Positions 50,717 through 59,153 of a stretch of 64,000 nt of DNA are shown piece by piece. The stretch's first letter is position 1. Each line of letters starts with the position of its first letter. The position numbers and the translations under genes are program-made. The notes beneath the pieces are model-generated. The model searched no databases, was not told the DNA's origin, and was given only the letters and a program-made list of their open reading frames with translations. This DNA is from Rhodanobacter sp. FDAARGOS 1247 (GTDB lineage Bacteria > Pseudomonadota > Gammaproteobacteria > Xanthomonadales > Rhodanobacteraceae), in contig NZ_CP069535.1 of the NCBI RefSeq assembly GCF_016889805.1, forward strand, positions 3,162,001 through 3,226,000, written 5' to 3'.

Positions 50717-50722
50717 TATACT
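50717..50722 (+). promoter_or_regulatory. Candidate -10 of mtgA, possible leaderless start
   Basis: TATACT lies only 7 bp before the mtgA ATG (50730), so transcription would begin at or next to the start codon. No Shine-Dalgarno is present, which fits a leaderless mRNA. Confidence 0.4.
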
Positions 50723-50729
50723 GCCAGTC

Positions 50730-51479
50730 ATGCCCGCCTTGTTCAGCCATCCCCTGCTTCGTCGCCTGCTGCGATCGCTCGCCATTCTGCTTCTCGGCTG
50801 GCTGGCGCTGAGCTGGCTGCTGGTGCTGGTGCTGCGCTTCGTGCCGCCATGGACCTCGGCCGTCATGCTGGAACGGCAGCTCGGTGCCCTGATCCATGGC
50901 GAGAAGGACTTCCACCTGCGCCATCACTGGGTGCCGTGGAGGCAGGTTTCGCCCTGGGTGCCGCTGGCGATGGTGGCCGGCGAGGACCAGAAGTTTCCCT
51001 ATCACCACGGCTTCGACCTCGACTCGATCCAGGACGCCCTCGATGCCGCCGATGACGGCAAGCGCCTGCGCGGCGCCAGCACGATCAGCCAGCAGACCGC
51101 CAAGAACCTGTTCCTGTGGAACGGCCGCAGCTTCGTGCGCAAGGGGCTGGAGGCGTACTTCACCGTGCTGATCGAGCTGACCTGGCCCAAGCAGCGCATC
51201 CTCGAGGTGTACGTGAACATCGCCGAGCTGGGCGATGGCGTCTACGGTGTCGGCGCAGCCAGCGATGTCTATTTCCACACCACGCCGGCACGACTGGGGC
51301 CGGCCCAGGCCGCCCGTCTGGCCGCGGTCCTGCCCAGTCCGCGCCGCATGCACGCGGACCGGCCAAGCGCCTACGTGCAGCGCCGGACGAACTGGATCCA
51401 GCAGCAGATGATGCAGCTGGGAGGAACCGGCTACGTCGAGGGCCAGGCCCCTGCACATCCGCCACGCCGGAGCCGCTGA
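50730..51479 (+). CDS. mtgA: Monofunctional biosynthetic peptidoglycan transglycosylase
   Basis: 249 residues with an N-terminal membrane anchor (LLRSLAILLLGWLALSWLLV) and a GT51 domain: AGEDQKFPYHHGFDLDSI (catalytic Glu in the EDxxFxxHxG motif), RGASTISQQTAKNLFLW, KQRILEVYVNIAELGDGVYG. Polymerises lipid II glycan strands at the periplasmic face. The length matches the family. Start ATG 50730; the frame continues upstream to 50520 over the hslO start region and was rejected. Divergent from hslO. Confidence 0.95.
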   Translation: MPALFSHPLLRRLLRSLAILLLGWLALSWLLVLVLRFVPPWTSAVMLERQLGALIHGEKDFHLRHHWVPWRQVSPWVPLAMVAGEDQKFPYHHGFDLDSIQDALDAADDGKRLRGASTISQQTAKNLFLWNGRSFVRKGLEAYFTVLIELTWPKQRILEVYVNIAELGDGVYGVGAASDVYFHTTPARLGPAQAARLAAVLPSPRRMHADRPSAYVQRRTNWIQQQMMQLGGTGYVEGQAPAHPPRRSR

Positions 51480-51603
51480 ATCCGGCGGCGGCCACGGGCT
51501 TCCTGCCGCGCGCCACGATTCACAACTTCACTACACGCGCGAACGAAGGCAGCGCTAGACTCGGCATCGGACAGCCCGTCCGTAGCCGAATGGGGATCCG
51601 CGC

Positions 51604-52032
51604 ATGACCCAGGTCAAACATCTGCTGCAAGGCAAGGGCAATGCGATCTACCGCGTTGCACCGGAAACCCCCGTGCTCGAAGCGATCAAGCACATGGCCG
51701 AGCATCGCGTCGGCGCGCTGCTGGTGATGCATGGCGAGAAACTGGTCGGCGTGATGTCCGAGCGCGACTACGCGCGCAAGGTGATCCTGCAGGGCCGCTC
51801 CTCCTCGCAGACCGCGGTGTCCGACATCATGACCGGCACCCCGCTCACCGTCGGCCCCGACACCGACGTGTTCGACTGCATGCGCCTGTGCACCGACAGC
51901 CGCATCCGCCACCTGCCGGTGGTCGAAGGCGACACGGTGGTCGGGGTGATCTCCATCGGTGACCTGGTCAAGGCGGTGATCGATGCGCAGGCCGAGCAGA
52001 TCGAGCATCTGGAGCGTTACATCACCAGCTGA
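51604..52032 (+). CDS. Tandem CBS-domain protein
   Basis: 142 residues consisting of a CBS pair. First repeat: PVLEAIKHMAEHRVGALLVM, VGVMSERDYARKV. Second: IMTGTPLTVGPDTDVFDCMR, RHLPVVEGDTVVGVISIGDLV. CBS pairs bind adenosine nucleotides and regulate partners; no partner domain is fused. Start ATG 51604 directly after a line of TAGACT-like promoter sequence (51556-51561). Function open. Confidence 0.9.
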   Translation: MTQVKHLLQGKGNAIYRVAPETPVLEAIKHMAEHRVGALLVMHGEKLVGVMSERDYARKVILQGRSSSQTAVSDIMTGTPLTVGPDTDVFDCMRLCTDSRIRHLPVVEGDTVVGVISIGDLVKAVIDAQAEQIEHLERYITS

Positions 52033-52051
52033 GATTCGGGAGAGCACCGCC

Positions 52052-53341
52052 TCAAAGCGGTGCTTTCGCATCCGCGTTCGCGCGCACCTTTTCTTCCGGT
52101 TCCAGGTCGGGCGACCAGCCCGCACGGCGGGACACCAGCGTCGCCAGCGCCGCGACACCCGCGCCGGCGAGGGCCAGTCCGCCGATGCCCCAGCCCAGCA
52201 TCCGCAGCCAGCTCACCGCGCTGGTCACCACCAGGTCGCCGAAGCGCCACACCGCGGTCTCGACGAAGTTCTTGCCCTTGTAGCGCATCTCGCGGGGCAC
52301 CCGCGTATACAACGCATCCACCGCGGGCTTGGTCATGCCATAGGCAAAGCCGCGCGTGATCACCAGCATCACCGCCAGCAGCAAGGGCACGCTGTAGCCG
52401 AAGAAAGAAACGCTGCCGCTGCCGATCAGCGCCACCGCAGCGAGCAAAACCAGATTCACCAGCGACGGCACGACCAGCCCCCAGCCGGCGCCGCGACGCA
52501 CCAGCAGCCACGGTGTGATGCTGAGCTGCAACGCTGCGCCAAGCAGGTTGGTGGCCAGATCCAGATTGTTGTAGAACGCCGTACGCGCCACGGCATCGGC
52601 GAAATTCGCCTTGGCGTAATCGGCCACCATCGCATACGCCAGCGTGCCGATGCCGTCACCGAACAGCATCAGCAAGGCCATGTAGCGCAGGAAGGGATGC
52701 GACCACAGTTGCTTGATGCCAGCCCACAACGAGCCGCCGATCACCTCGTCACCTCGGCTGCCGGGCTGCCGATCGTGACTGGCGGAAAGACGCAGTAACA
52801 GGATCATCGACGCGGTCAACGACACCGACGACACCAGCAGCAGTGGCGCGACGCCGATCAGATGCACCAGCAGCTTGGTCACCAGCGGCCCGAAGATCGC
52901 ACCGGCCATGCCCCCCAGCGCGATCAGCGAGAACACGCGCCGCGCCTGGCCGCTGGAAAAGATGTCCGCCATGAAGCTCCAGAACAGCGACACCACGAAC
53001 AGGTTGAACACGCTGACCCAGACGAAGAACACCACGCCCAGTTCGCGCGCACCGATCCGGTCCTGCGCCATGAAGGCCGGCACGAACCCGAGCAGGCACA
53101 CGATGAAGAAGCTGTAGCTCCAGCCCAGCAGCTGGCGACGCGGGAAGCGCGCCACCAGGGCACCGAACAGCGGCGTCATCAACAGCATCACCACGAACAC
53201 CGCGCCGTAGAACAACGGCAGCGACTGCGAGCCGACCGCGCCGCTCAACTGGTCACGCACCGGCCGGATGATGTAATACGAAGTCATCACGAAGAAGAAC
53301 GCCAATGCGGAGAGCATCGGCGCTGCAGCTTGTTTCACCAT
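52052..53341 (-). CDS. MFS transporter, Npt1/Npt2-like
   Basis: 429 residues with about 12 membrane helices. SALAFFFVMTSYYIIRPVRD at the N-terminus resembles the NTP/NDP exchanger-like MFS branch, as do FGPLVTKLLVHLIG and TRGFAYGMTKPAVDALYTRV. Substrate uncertain; similar proteins are widespread in free-living bacteria and need not carry nucleotides. Start: I use the ATG at 53339-53341; an ATG ten codons upstream (53371) is also open. Convergent with the CBS gene, 19 bp apart. Confidence 0.78.
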   Translation of the reverse strand: MVKQAAAPMLSALAFFFVMTSYYIIRPVRDQLSGAVGSQSLPLFYGAVFVVMLLMTPLFGALVARFPRRQLLGWSYSFFIVCLLGFVPAFMAQDRIGARELGVVFFVWVSVFNLFVVSLFWSFMADIFSSGQARRVFSLIALGGMAGAIFGPLVTKLLVHLIGVAPLLLVSSVSLTASMILLLRLSASHDRQPGSRGDEVIGGSLWAGIKQLWSHPFLRYMALLMLFGDGIGTLAYAMVADYAKANFADAVARTAFYNNLDLATNLLGAALQLSITPWLLVRRGAGWGLVVPSLVNLVLLAAVALIGSGSVSFFGYSVPLLLAVMLVITRGFAYGMTKPAVDALYTRVPREMRYKGKNFVETAVWRFGDLVVTSAVSWLRMLGWGIGGLALAGAGVAALATLVSRRAGWSPDLEPEEKVRANADAKAPL

Positions 53342-53433
53342 GGTCCGACGATACAGACTCACTTCGCACATCCGGCGTGGGGCGCGGCAAGCCTAGCACG
53401 CGACCATGTCCACTCTTCGGGGGCAGCAGATTG

Positions 53434-55041
53434 ATGAATCGCCATGACTACATCATCGTCGGCGCCGGCTCGGCCGGCTGCGTGCTGGCCAACCGGCTCA
53501 GCGCCAATCCGGCCACGCGCGTGCTGCTGCTGGAAGCGGGCCCGACCGACTGGAACCCGCTGATCCACATGCCCGCCGGCATCGCGCGGCTGGCCAACAA
53601 TCGCCGCCTCAACTGGAACTACCGCACCGAAGCGGAGCCTGCGCTCAACCAGCGCCGACTGTGGTGGCCGCGCGGCAGGACGCTGGGCGGTTCCAGCTCG
53701 ATCAACGCGATGTGCTACATCCGCGGGGTCGCTGCCGATTACGACGAGTGGGCCCGGGTCACTGGCGACCCGCGCTGGTCGTGGAACGAGGTGCTGCCCT
53801 GGTTCGTGCGCAGCGAAGACAACAGCCGCGGCGGAAGCCCGTTGCACGGCATGCACGGTCCGCTCGGCGTATCCGACCTTCGCCACGTCAACCCGTTGTC
53901 ACGGATGCTGATCGAGGCGACCGCCAATGCGGGGCATCCGCGCAACGACGATTTCAACGGTGTCGGCCAGGCCGGCTTCGGCCTGTACCAGGTCACCCAG
54001 CGTGACGGCGCCCGCTGCTCGACGGCCGCGGCGTTCCTGAAACCGGCGCGCGGTCGCGCCAACCTGCAGGTACGCACGGGCGCGCTGGTCGAGCGCGTGC
54101 TGATCGAGCACGGTCGCGCCGTCGGCGTGCAGTTGCGCCGCGGCCGGCACGGCACGGGACGGATCGAGGGCGGCGAAGTGATCCTTGCCGCGGGCGCAAT
54201 CAACTCGCCGCAACTGCTGATGCTGTCGGGACTGGGCCCGGCCGATCACCTGCGCGACCACGACATCGTGGTGCAGGCGGACCTGCCCGGCGTCGGCGGC
54301 AACCTGCAGGACCATCTGGACATCTGCACGCTCGATGGCAATGCCACCCGGATCAGCTACGACCACCTCAACGAACTGTCCGCGGGCCTGCGCTGGCTGC
54401 GCCATCGCGATGGACCGGGCAGTTCCAACGTGGCCGAGGCCGGCGGTTTCGTGCGCAGCCGCTTCGCCGGCGACGAGCGTTGCGACCTGCAGTTCCATTT
54501 CGTGCCGGCACTGCTCGACGATCACGGCCGCCACCGCCTGCCAGGCTACGGCTACACCCTGCACGCCTGCTACCTGCACCCGCGCAGCCGCGGCCGGTTG
54601 CGCCTGCACTCGGCCGATCCGGCGCAACCGATCGCGATCCACGCGAACTACCTGGGCGACCCGGAAGGCCATGACCTGAAGCTGATGATCGAGGCAGCGC
54701 GGCTGTCGCGCGAGATCCTGGACCAGCCCGCGTTCGCGCCCCATCGTGGCGCCCCGGTGTTTCCCGAACGCCGCATCGACACCGACGCCGAATACACCGA
54801 CTTCATCCGGCGCAAGGCGGAGACCATCTATCACCCGGTCGGTACCTGCCGCATGGGCAACGACGATCGCGCGGTGGTCGACAGCGAATTGCGCGTGCGC
54901 GGCATCGACGGCCTGCGCGTGGTCGATGCTTCGGTGATGCCGGCGCTTCCCACCGGCAACACCAATGCGCCCACGATCATGATCGCCGAGCGGGCAAGCG
55001 CGTTGTTGGCGGGAAGCGGCGCGAATCAGACAGCGGCCTGA
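53434..55041 (+). CDS. GMC family FAD oxidoreductase (choline dehydrogenase-like)
   Basis: 535 residues. FAD dinucleotide motif DYIIVGAGSAGCVLANRLSA at residue 4 on, GMC signature WPRGRTLGGSSSINAMCYIR, second signature GAINSPQLLMLSGLGP, and the C-terminal YHPVGTCRMGND and GNTNAPTIMIAERA blocks that carry the catalytic His/Asn region. Resembles BetA, and also alkanol dehydrogenases of the AlkJ type; no betaine aldehyde dehydrogenase is adjacent, so the substrate is open. ATG 53434. The 3' end overlaps the convergent M48 gene by 16 bp. Confidence 0.9.
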   Translation: MNRHDYIIVGAGSAGCVLANRLSANPATRVLLLEAGPTDWNPLIHMPAGIARLANNRRLNWNYRTEAEPALNQRRLWWPRGRTLGGSSSINAMCYIRGVAADYDEWARVTGDPRWSWNEVLPWFVRSEDNSRGGSPLHGMHGPLGVSDLRHVNPLSRMLIEATANAGHPRNDDFNGVGQAGFGLYQVTQRDGARCSTAAAFLKPARGRANLQVRTGALVERVLIEHGRAVGVQLRRGRHGTGRIEGGEVILAAGAINSPQLLMLSGLGPADHLRDHDIVVQADLPGVGGNLQDHLDICTLDGNATRISYDHLNELSAGLRWLRHRDGPGSSNVAEAGGFVRSRFAGDERCDLQFHFVPALLDDHGRHRLPGYGYTLHACYLHPRSRGRLRLHSADPAQPIAIHANYLGDPEGHDLKLMIEAARLSREILDQPAFAPHRGAPVFPERRIDTDAEYTDFIRRKAETIYHPVGTCRMGNDDRAVVDSELRVRGIDGLRVVDASVMPALPTGNTNAPTIMIAERASALLAGSGANQTAA

Positions 55042-56966
55042 TTCACCTCGTCACCGAGCGGCACCGGGCAATGCAGGCTGGCGCAGATCACGCGCAGCAG
55101 TTCGGCTTCTTCCACGCTGACCAGGTCGTCGGCGTTGATTGCCGCCACGAGAGCCTGGATCACCAGCTCCTTGGCGATCGGCAGGAGGTCGTCCAGATCA
55201 TCCATCGCGCGCTCGAACGGCGCCTGCCAGGCCGCCGGCGGCGGCGTCCATTCGATCGCCTCGCCGGGAAAGACGCTCTGCATCGCCACCAGCCAGGCGC
55301 GCCGCGCGCGGGCTTCGCCGGAACAACCGCCCGCGGCAACCACGGCGCAGACCATGACCACGCTGGCGCGGCAAGCCGGCAGCTTCTTCGCGCCATCGAC
55401 CGGCGCACGTCGAGGCTGCTGCGCCTCGCGCAACTGCAGGCGCAGGAGCCGGGCCAGACAATATTCGTTGAGGTCGACCCGGCCATCGGCATTGACCACC
55501 GCATCAAGCGTGTTCTGCAAAATCTGCTGACGCGCCGGCGGCAACTGCTTCAGCGCGGGAAAGGCCAGCGAGGCCAGCGGCAGCCGGGCACTCGGCGGCA
55601 GCTTCGCCACTTCGGCGGCGAAGTTCCGCACCGCCTGATGCACATCGTCGCCAAAGGCATCGGCGATGATGCGCCGTTGCGACGGCTGCGGTTCGGCCGC
55701 CGAGGCGGCCAGCGCCAGCACCACGGCAAGCGCCGGCTCGGGCTGCTGCACGGCTTCCCGCAAGCGCGTGGGCAGCGCCTGATGCAATGCGGCGGCGCGC
55801 TGGAACTGTCCGCTGGCCGGCATGCCGGCGCTCGCCGGCGCGCCGGCCAGCAGCGCCGGCGATACGGGAGGGATCGCCACTCCGGGAATGACCCCGGCAC
55901 GCATCGCTGCCACAGCCGGTGCCGATGCCGACAAGGGGCTGGCCGCGGCTCGCATGGCCGCGCGCTGCATCGCCACGCCAATCCGGACCAGTTCCTCTTC
56001 GCGAAAGCCCGGTTCCAGTGCACGAATGCGCTGCAGCAGCGGCGGGTGGGTGGCGAACAGCGCATTGAAACGGCCGGCCTCACCGAACAGCATGTGTGCT
56101 ACCTCCTGCTTGTTCGCCATCTGCAGGCGCGAGCCTTCGCCGAGCGCCGCGATCTTCTTCAGCGCGCCGGCAATGCCGTCGGTCTGGCGGGTGAACTGCA
56201 CGGCCGAGGCATCGGCCAGCGCCTCGCGCGAGCGCGACACCGCAGCCTGGATCAGCCTCGCGAAGAAGTAGCCGATGTAGCCGACCACGATCAGCGCCAG
56301 CCCGATCAGCACCACCTGACCGCCGCCACGTCGACTGCTGCGGCCACCGCCGAACCCGATCACCCGCCGCCCTGCGATCGCCAGCACCAGGATGCCGAAC
56401 AGCAGGCCCATCAGCCGGATGTTCAGTCGCATGTCGCCGTTCAGCACATGGCTGAACTCGTGCGCGATCACGCCCTGCAATTCATCGCGGGTGAGCTGGT
56501 CCAGGCAACCGCGGGTCACGCACACCGCGGCGTCCGATGCCGAATAGCCCGCGGCAAACGCGTTGATGCCGGGCTCGTCCGCCAGCAGGCAGATGTCCGG
56601 CACCGGCACGCCGGCCGCAATCGCCACTTCCTCGATCACGTTGCGCAGCTGGCGCAATGCGGGGTCGCGGGTATCGACCGCTACCACCACCGCGCCCACG
56701 CTTTCGGCGACGGCCCTGCCGCCGCCGGACAGGCTCCTGATGCGGAACCACGAACTGAGCCCGATGCCGGCGATCACCGCCAGGCTGCTGCCGAACAGCA
56801 GCGGCAGGTTCGAGCGCGCCGGCTCGCCGTCCACCGGGTGATGACCCAGCGTAAACCACACCACGGCGTCGATCGCCGCCACGATGGCAGCCACCGCCAG
56901 CACGAACAGCACGACCAGGCGCCGGCTGCTGCCACGCACGCGAGCCTGCTGCGCAAAGAAATCCAT
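55026..56966 (-). CDS. M48 family membrane zinc metalloprotease (HtpX-like)
   Basis: 646 residues. Two N-terminal membrane helices, then the zinc site VIAHEFSHVLNGDMRLN (HExxH) with the third ligand Glu likely in SREALADASAVQF, and two more helices between. This is the HtpX plan. The C-terminal half (from about residue 310) is a long Ala/Pro-rich and helical extension of no family I recognise, about as long as the protease itself. Downstream of lemA in the same direction; LemA and M48 proteases are often paired. Overlaps the GMC gene end by 16 bp. Confidence 0.87.
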   Translation of the reverse strand: MDFFAQQARVRGSSRRLVVLFVLAVAAIVAAIDAVVWFTLGHHPVDGEPARSNLPLLFGSSLAVIAGIGLSSWFRIRSLSGGGRAVAESVGAVVVAVDTRDPALRQLRNVIEEVAIAAGVPVPDICLLADEPGINAFAAGYSASDAAVCVTRGCLDQLTRDELQGVIAHEFSHVLNGDMRLNIRLMGLLFGILVLAIAGRRVIGFGGGRSSRRGGGQVVLIGLALIVVGYIGYFFARLIQAAVSRSREALADASAVQFTRQTDGIAGALKKIAALGEGSRLQMANKQEVAHMLFGEAGRFNALFATHPPLLQRIRALEPGFREEELVRIGVAMQRAAMRAAASPLSASAPAVAAMRAGVIPGVAIPPVSPALLAGAPASAGMPASGQFQRAAALHQALPTRLREAVQQPEPALAVVLALAASAAEPQPSQRRIIADAFGDDVHQAVRNFAAEVAKLPPSARLPLASLAFPALKQLPPARQQILQNTLDAVVNADGRVDLNEYCLARLLRLQLREAQQPRRAPVDGAKKLPACRASVVMVCAVVAAGGCSGEARARRAWLVAMQSVFPGEAIEWTPPPAAWQAPFERAMDDLDDLLPIAKELVIQALVAAINADDLVSVEEAELLRVICASLHCPVPLGDEVNQAAV

Positions 56967-57014
56967 GGAGACTCCCGGACCTGCTTCGTGGCGTGGGCCA
57001 CGAAGCAGCGGCGA

Positions 57015-57602
57015 TCAGCTGAAGGAAACCTTCGGCACGTCGCGCACGGCGGGGTTCTCGATCTTCAACGATTCGGCGGCGGCGAAACCGAAACTGTTGG
57101 CCACGAACGAGGCAGGAAACACTTCGCGCTTGTTGTTGTAGGTCAGCACGGAATCGTTGTACGCCTGCCGCGCGAAGGCCACCCGGTTCTCGGTCGAGGT
57201 GAGCTCTTCGGACAGCTGCATCATGGTCTGGTTCGCCTTCAGGTCGGGATAGGCCTCCTGCAGCGCGAACAAATGACCCAAAGTCTGTGTCAAAGCATTT
57301 TCAGTGCTGGCCAGCTGCTGCATCGCAGCCGCGTCACCCGGCTTGGCCTTGGCGCCGGCCAGCCCGTTCACCGCCGCGTTGCGCGCCTGCACCACGGCCT
57401 CGAGGGTACCCCGCTCGTGGGCGAGGTAACCCTTGGCCGTCTCGACCAGGTTCGGTATCAGGTCATGTCGGCGCGTCAGTTGCACGTCAATCTGCGCGAA
57501 CGCGTTCTTGTAGCCGTTGCGCGAAGTCACCAGTCCGTTGTAGATCGCCACGAAGTACAAGACAATCAGAACGACGACAATCAGAACAATGATCAGACCC
57601 AT
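57015..57602 (-). CDS. lemA: LemA family protein
   Basis: 195 residues with one N-terminal membrane helix (GLIIVLIVVVLIVLYFVAIY) and the LemA helical bundle: NGYKNAFAQIDVQLTRRHDL, IPNLVETAKGYLAHERGTLE, NRVAFARQAYNDSVLTYNN. The C-terminus faces the periplasm in this family. Function unclear; commonly adjacent to M48 proteases, as here. ATG at 57600-57602; eleven upstream codons are also open. Divergent from the serine hydrolase. Confidence 0.93.
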   Translation of the reverse strand: MGLIIVLIVVVLIVLYFVAIYNGLVTSRNGYKNAFAQIDVQLTRRHDLIPNLVETAKGYLAHERGTLEAVVQARNAAVNGLAGAKAKPGDAAAMQQLASTENALTQTLGHLFALQEAYPDLKANQTMMQLSEELTSTENRVAFARQAYNDSVLTYNNKREVFPASFVANSFGFAAAESLKIENPAVRDVPKVSFS

Positions 57603-57657
57603 CGACAAATTCCTCACCCTGAGGCGCATCCCCACGCCGGAACCAGATCAGAATACC

Positions 57658-58974
57658 ATGCAGTTTCACAAGCTCTTCCTGCTGGTCGCAGGCGCTCTCG
57701 GGCTGGCCTGTGCGCCGCTTTGCGCGAAGGCAGCGCCCTCTTCCGCCACACCGGCGCCAGCGCCCACCAGCGTGGGCCAGACGCCACAGAAGTTGCCGGC
57801 GGCACGCGTCAAGCAGACCCTTGCGGACTACCAGCGCTGGCTCAATCGCGTCGCGCAGCGCGATGCAGTAGCCGGACTCGCCACCGCGGTGGTGATCGAC
57901 GGCAAGGTGGCCTACGAGGGCACGATCGGCTACACCGATGCCACCACGAAGGACCCGATCACGCCGCAGACCGTGTTCCGCCTGGCATCGCTGTCCAAGG
58001 CCTTCGCCACCGCGATGACCGGCCTGCTGGTCGACGACGGCAAGCTCGGCTGGGACACGAAACTGCTCGACGTGCTGCCGTACTTCAAGCTGAAGGACAT
58101 GCAGGCTGCCGCACGGGCCACCGTCGGCGACATCCTGGGGCAGCGGCTGGGGCTGCCGCGAAACACCTACGACAACATGCTCGAAGGCGACACGTCCTAC
58201 GAGGAACTGGTGCGCAAGCTGGACGAGGTCGACATGGTCTGCGGCGTCGGTCAGTGCTACGGCTACCAGAACGTCGCCTTCAGCATGATCGGCGACGTGG
58301 TGCTCGCGCGCACCGGCGACTTCTTCTATCACCAGGTCGACAAGCGCATCTTCTATCCGCTGGGCATGACCACCGCGAGCTATGGGCGCGCCGCCCTGGA
58401 ATCCAGCAAGAGCTGGGCGCGCCCGCATCGTGGCAGCAGCCGTGGCTGGATTCCGTTCGATCCGAACGAGACCTACTACCGCGTGGCACCCGCCGCCGGC
58501 GTCAACGCCAGCATCCGCGACATGGAGAAATGGCTGATCGCGCAGATGGGCGGACGCCAGGACGTGTTGCCGACCTCGCTGCTCGACGTGCTGCATGCTC
58601 CGGGCGTATCCACACCCAGCGAACTGCACGCCACGCCCTGGCGTCGCGCCCGGCTCACCGATGCCCACTACGCGCTGGGCTGGCGCGTGTACGAATACGG
58701 CGGTGAAACCCTGATCTATCACGCCGGCGCCGTAGCCGGTTACCGCACCATGATCGGTTTCTTCCCGAAGTACCGTGCCGGCGTGGTCACCTTGTGGAAC
58801 TCCACCGGCCCCACGCCCAGCGGACTGATGCCGATGGTGCTGGACGGCCTGCTCGGCCTGCCGCACGTCGACTGGGCCGAAATCGAAGGGCCGGCCAAGG
58901 CCGCCGCGCCGACCAGGGCCAGGAAACCGAAGCACAAGCCACGCGCGCGCCATCGGCCGGCACGCAAGCACTGA
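57658..58974 (+). CDS. Beta-lactamase class C-like serine hydrolase
   Basis: 438 residues, signal peptide (LFLLVAGALGLACAPLCAKA), mature domain of the class C/esterase family. Catalytic motifs: LASLSKAFATAM (SxxK), CYGYQNVAFSM (YxN), LIYHAGAVAGYRT (H-A-G in place of KTG). The HAG form points to an esterase or D-amino peptidase rather than a true cephalosporinase. The C-terminus has a Lys/Arg-rich tail. ATG 57658. Located in the periplasm or anchored. Divergent from lemA. Confidence 0.88.
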   Translation: MQFHKLFLLVAGALGLACAPLCAKAAPSSATPAPAPTSVGQTPQKLPAARVKQTLADYQRWLNRVAQRDAVAGLATAVVIDGKVAYEGTIGYTDATTKDPITPQTVFRLASLSKAFATAMTGLLVDDGKLGWDTKLLDVLPYFKLKDMQAAARATVGDILGQRLGLPRNTYDNMLEGDTSYEELVRKLDEVDMVCGVGQCYGYQNVAFSMIGDVVLARTGDFFYHQVDKRIFYPLGMTTASYGRAALESSKSWARPHRGSSRGWIPFDPNETYYRVAPAAGVNASIRDMEKWLIAQMGGRQDVLPTSLLDVLHAPGVSTPSELHATPWRRARLTDAHYALGWRVYEYGGETLIYHAGAVAGYRTMIGFFPKYRAGVVTLWNSTGPTPSGLMPMVLDGLLGLPHVDWAEIEGPAKAAAPTRARKPKHKPRARHRPARKH

Positions 58975-59046
58975 GGGCTGGCTTTCGCGGAAGGCGGTAC
59001 CCGCTCACGCCGTGACCGTGCCCGCCGCGCGAGTCCGCACACCGAG

Positions 59047-59074
59047 GAAGAAGGCGCGCGCAGTCGCCTTCTTC
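59047..59074 (+). terminator. Hairpin after the serine hydrolase
   Basis: Perfect 10-bp stem GAAGAAGGCG/CGCCTTCTTC with an 8-nt loop. The nearest T run (59086-59090) is about 11 bp further on, so the terminator is imperfect. Confidence 0.5.
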
Positions 59075-59097
59075 ACGGCCCCGGATTTTTGCTGGTC

Positions 59098-59132
59098 GAA
59101 AAAAAGGCGGCGCATGCAGAACATGCGCCGCC
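59098..59132 (-). terminator. Rho-independent terminator of the TonB-like gene
   Basis: On the minus strand a perfect 11-bp stem (59122-59132 with 59106-59116, 5-nt loop) is followed by seven T (59099-59105). It lies 22 bp past the stop codon. Confidence 0.85.
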
Positions 59133-59153
59133 AGTCCATCGGTCACTTCCGGA

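Noticed and set aside
55071..58706. 1211-codon plus-strand frame over M48, lemA and the serine hydrolase
   Set aside because: Crosses three well-supported genes out of frame; low-complexity His/Gln/Arg translation.
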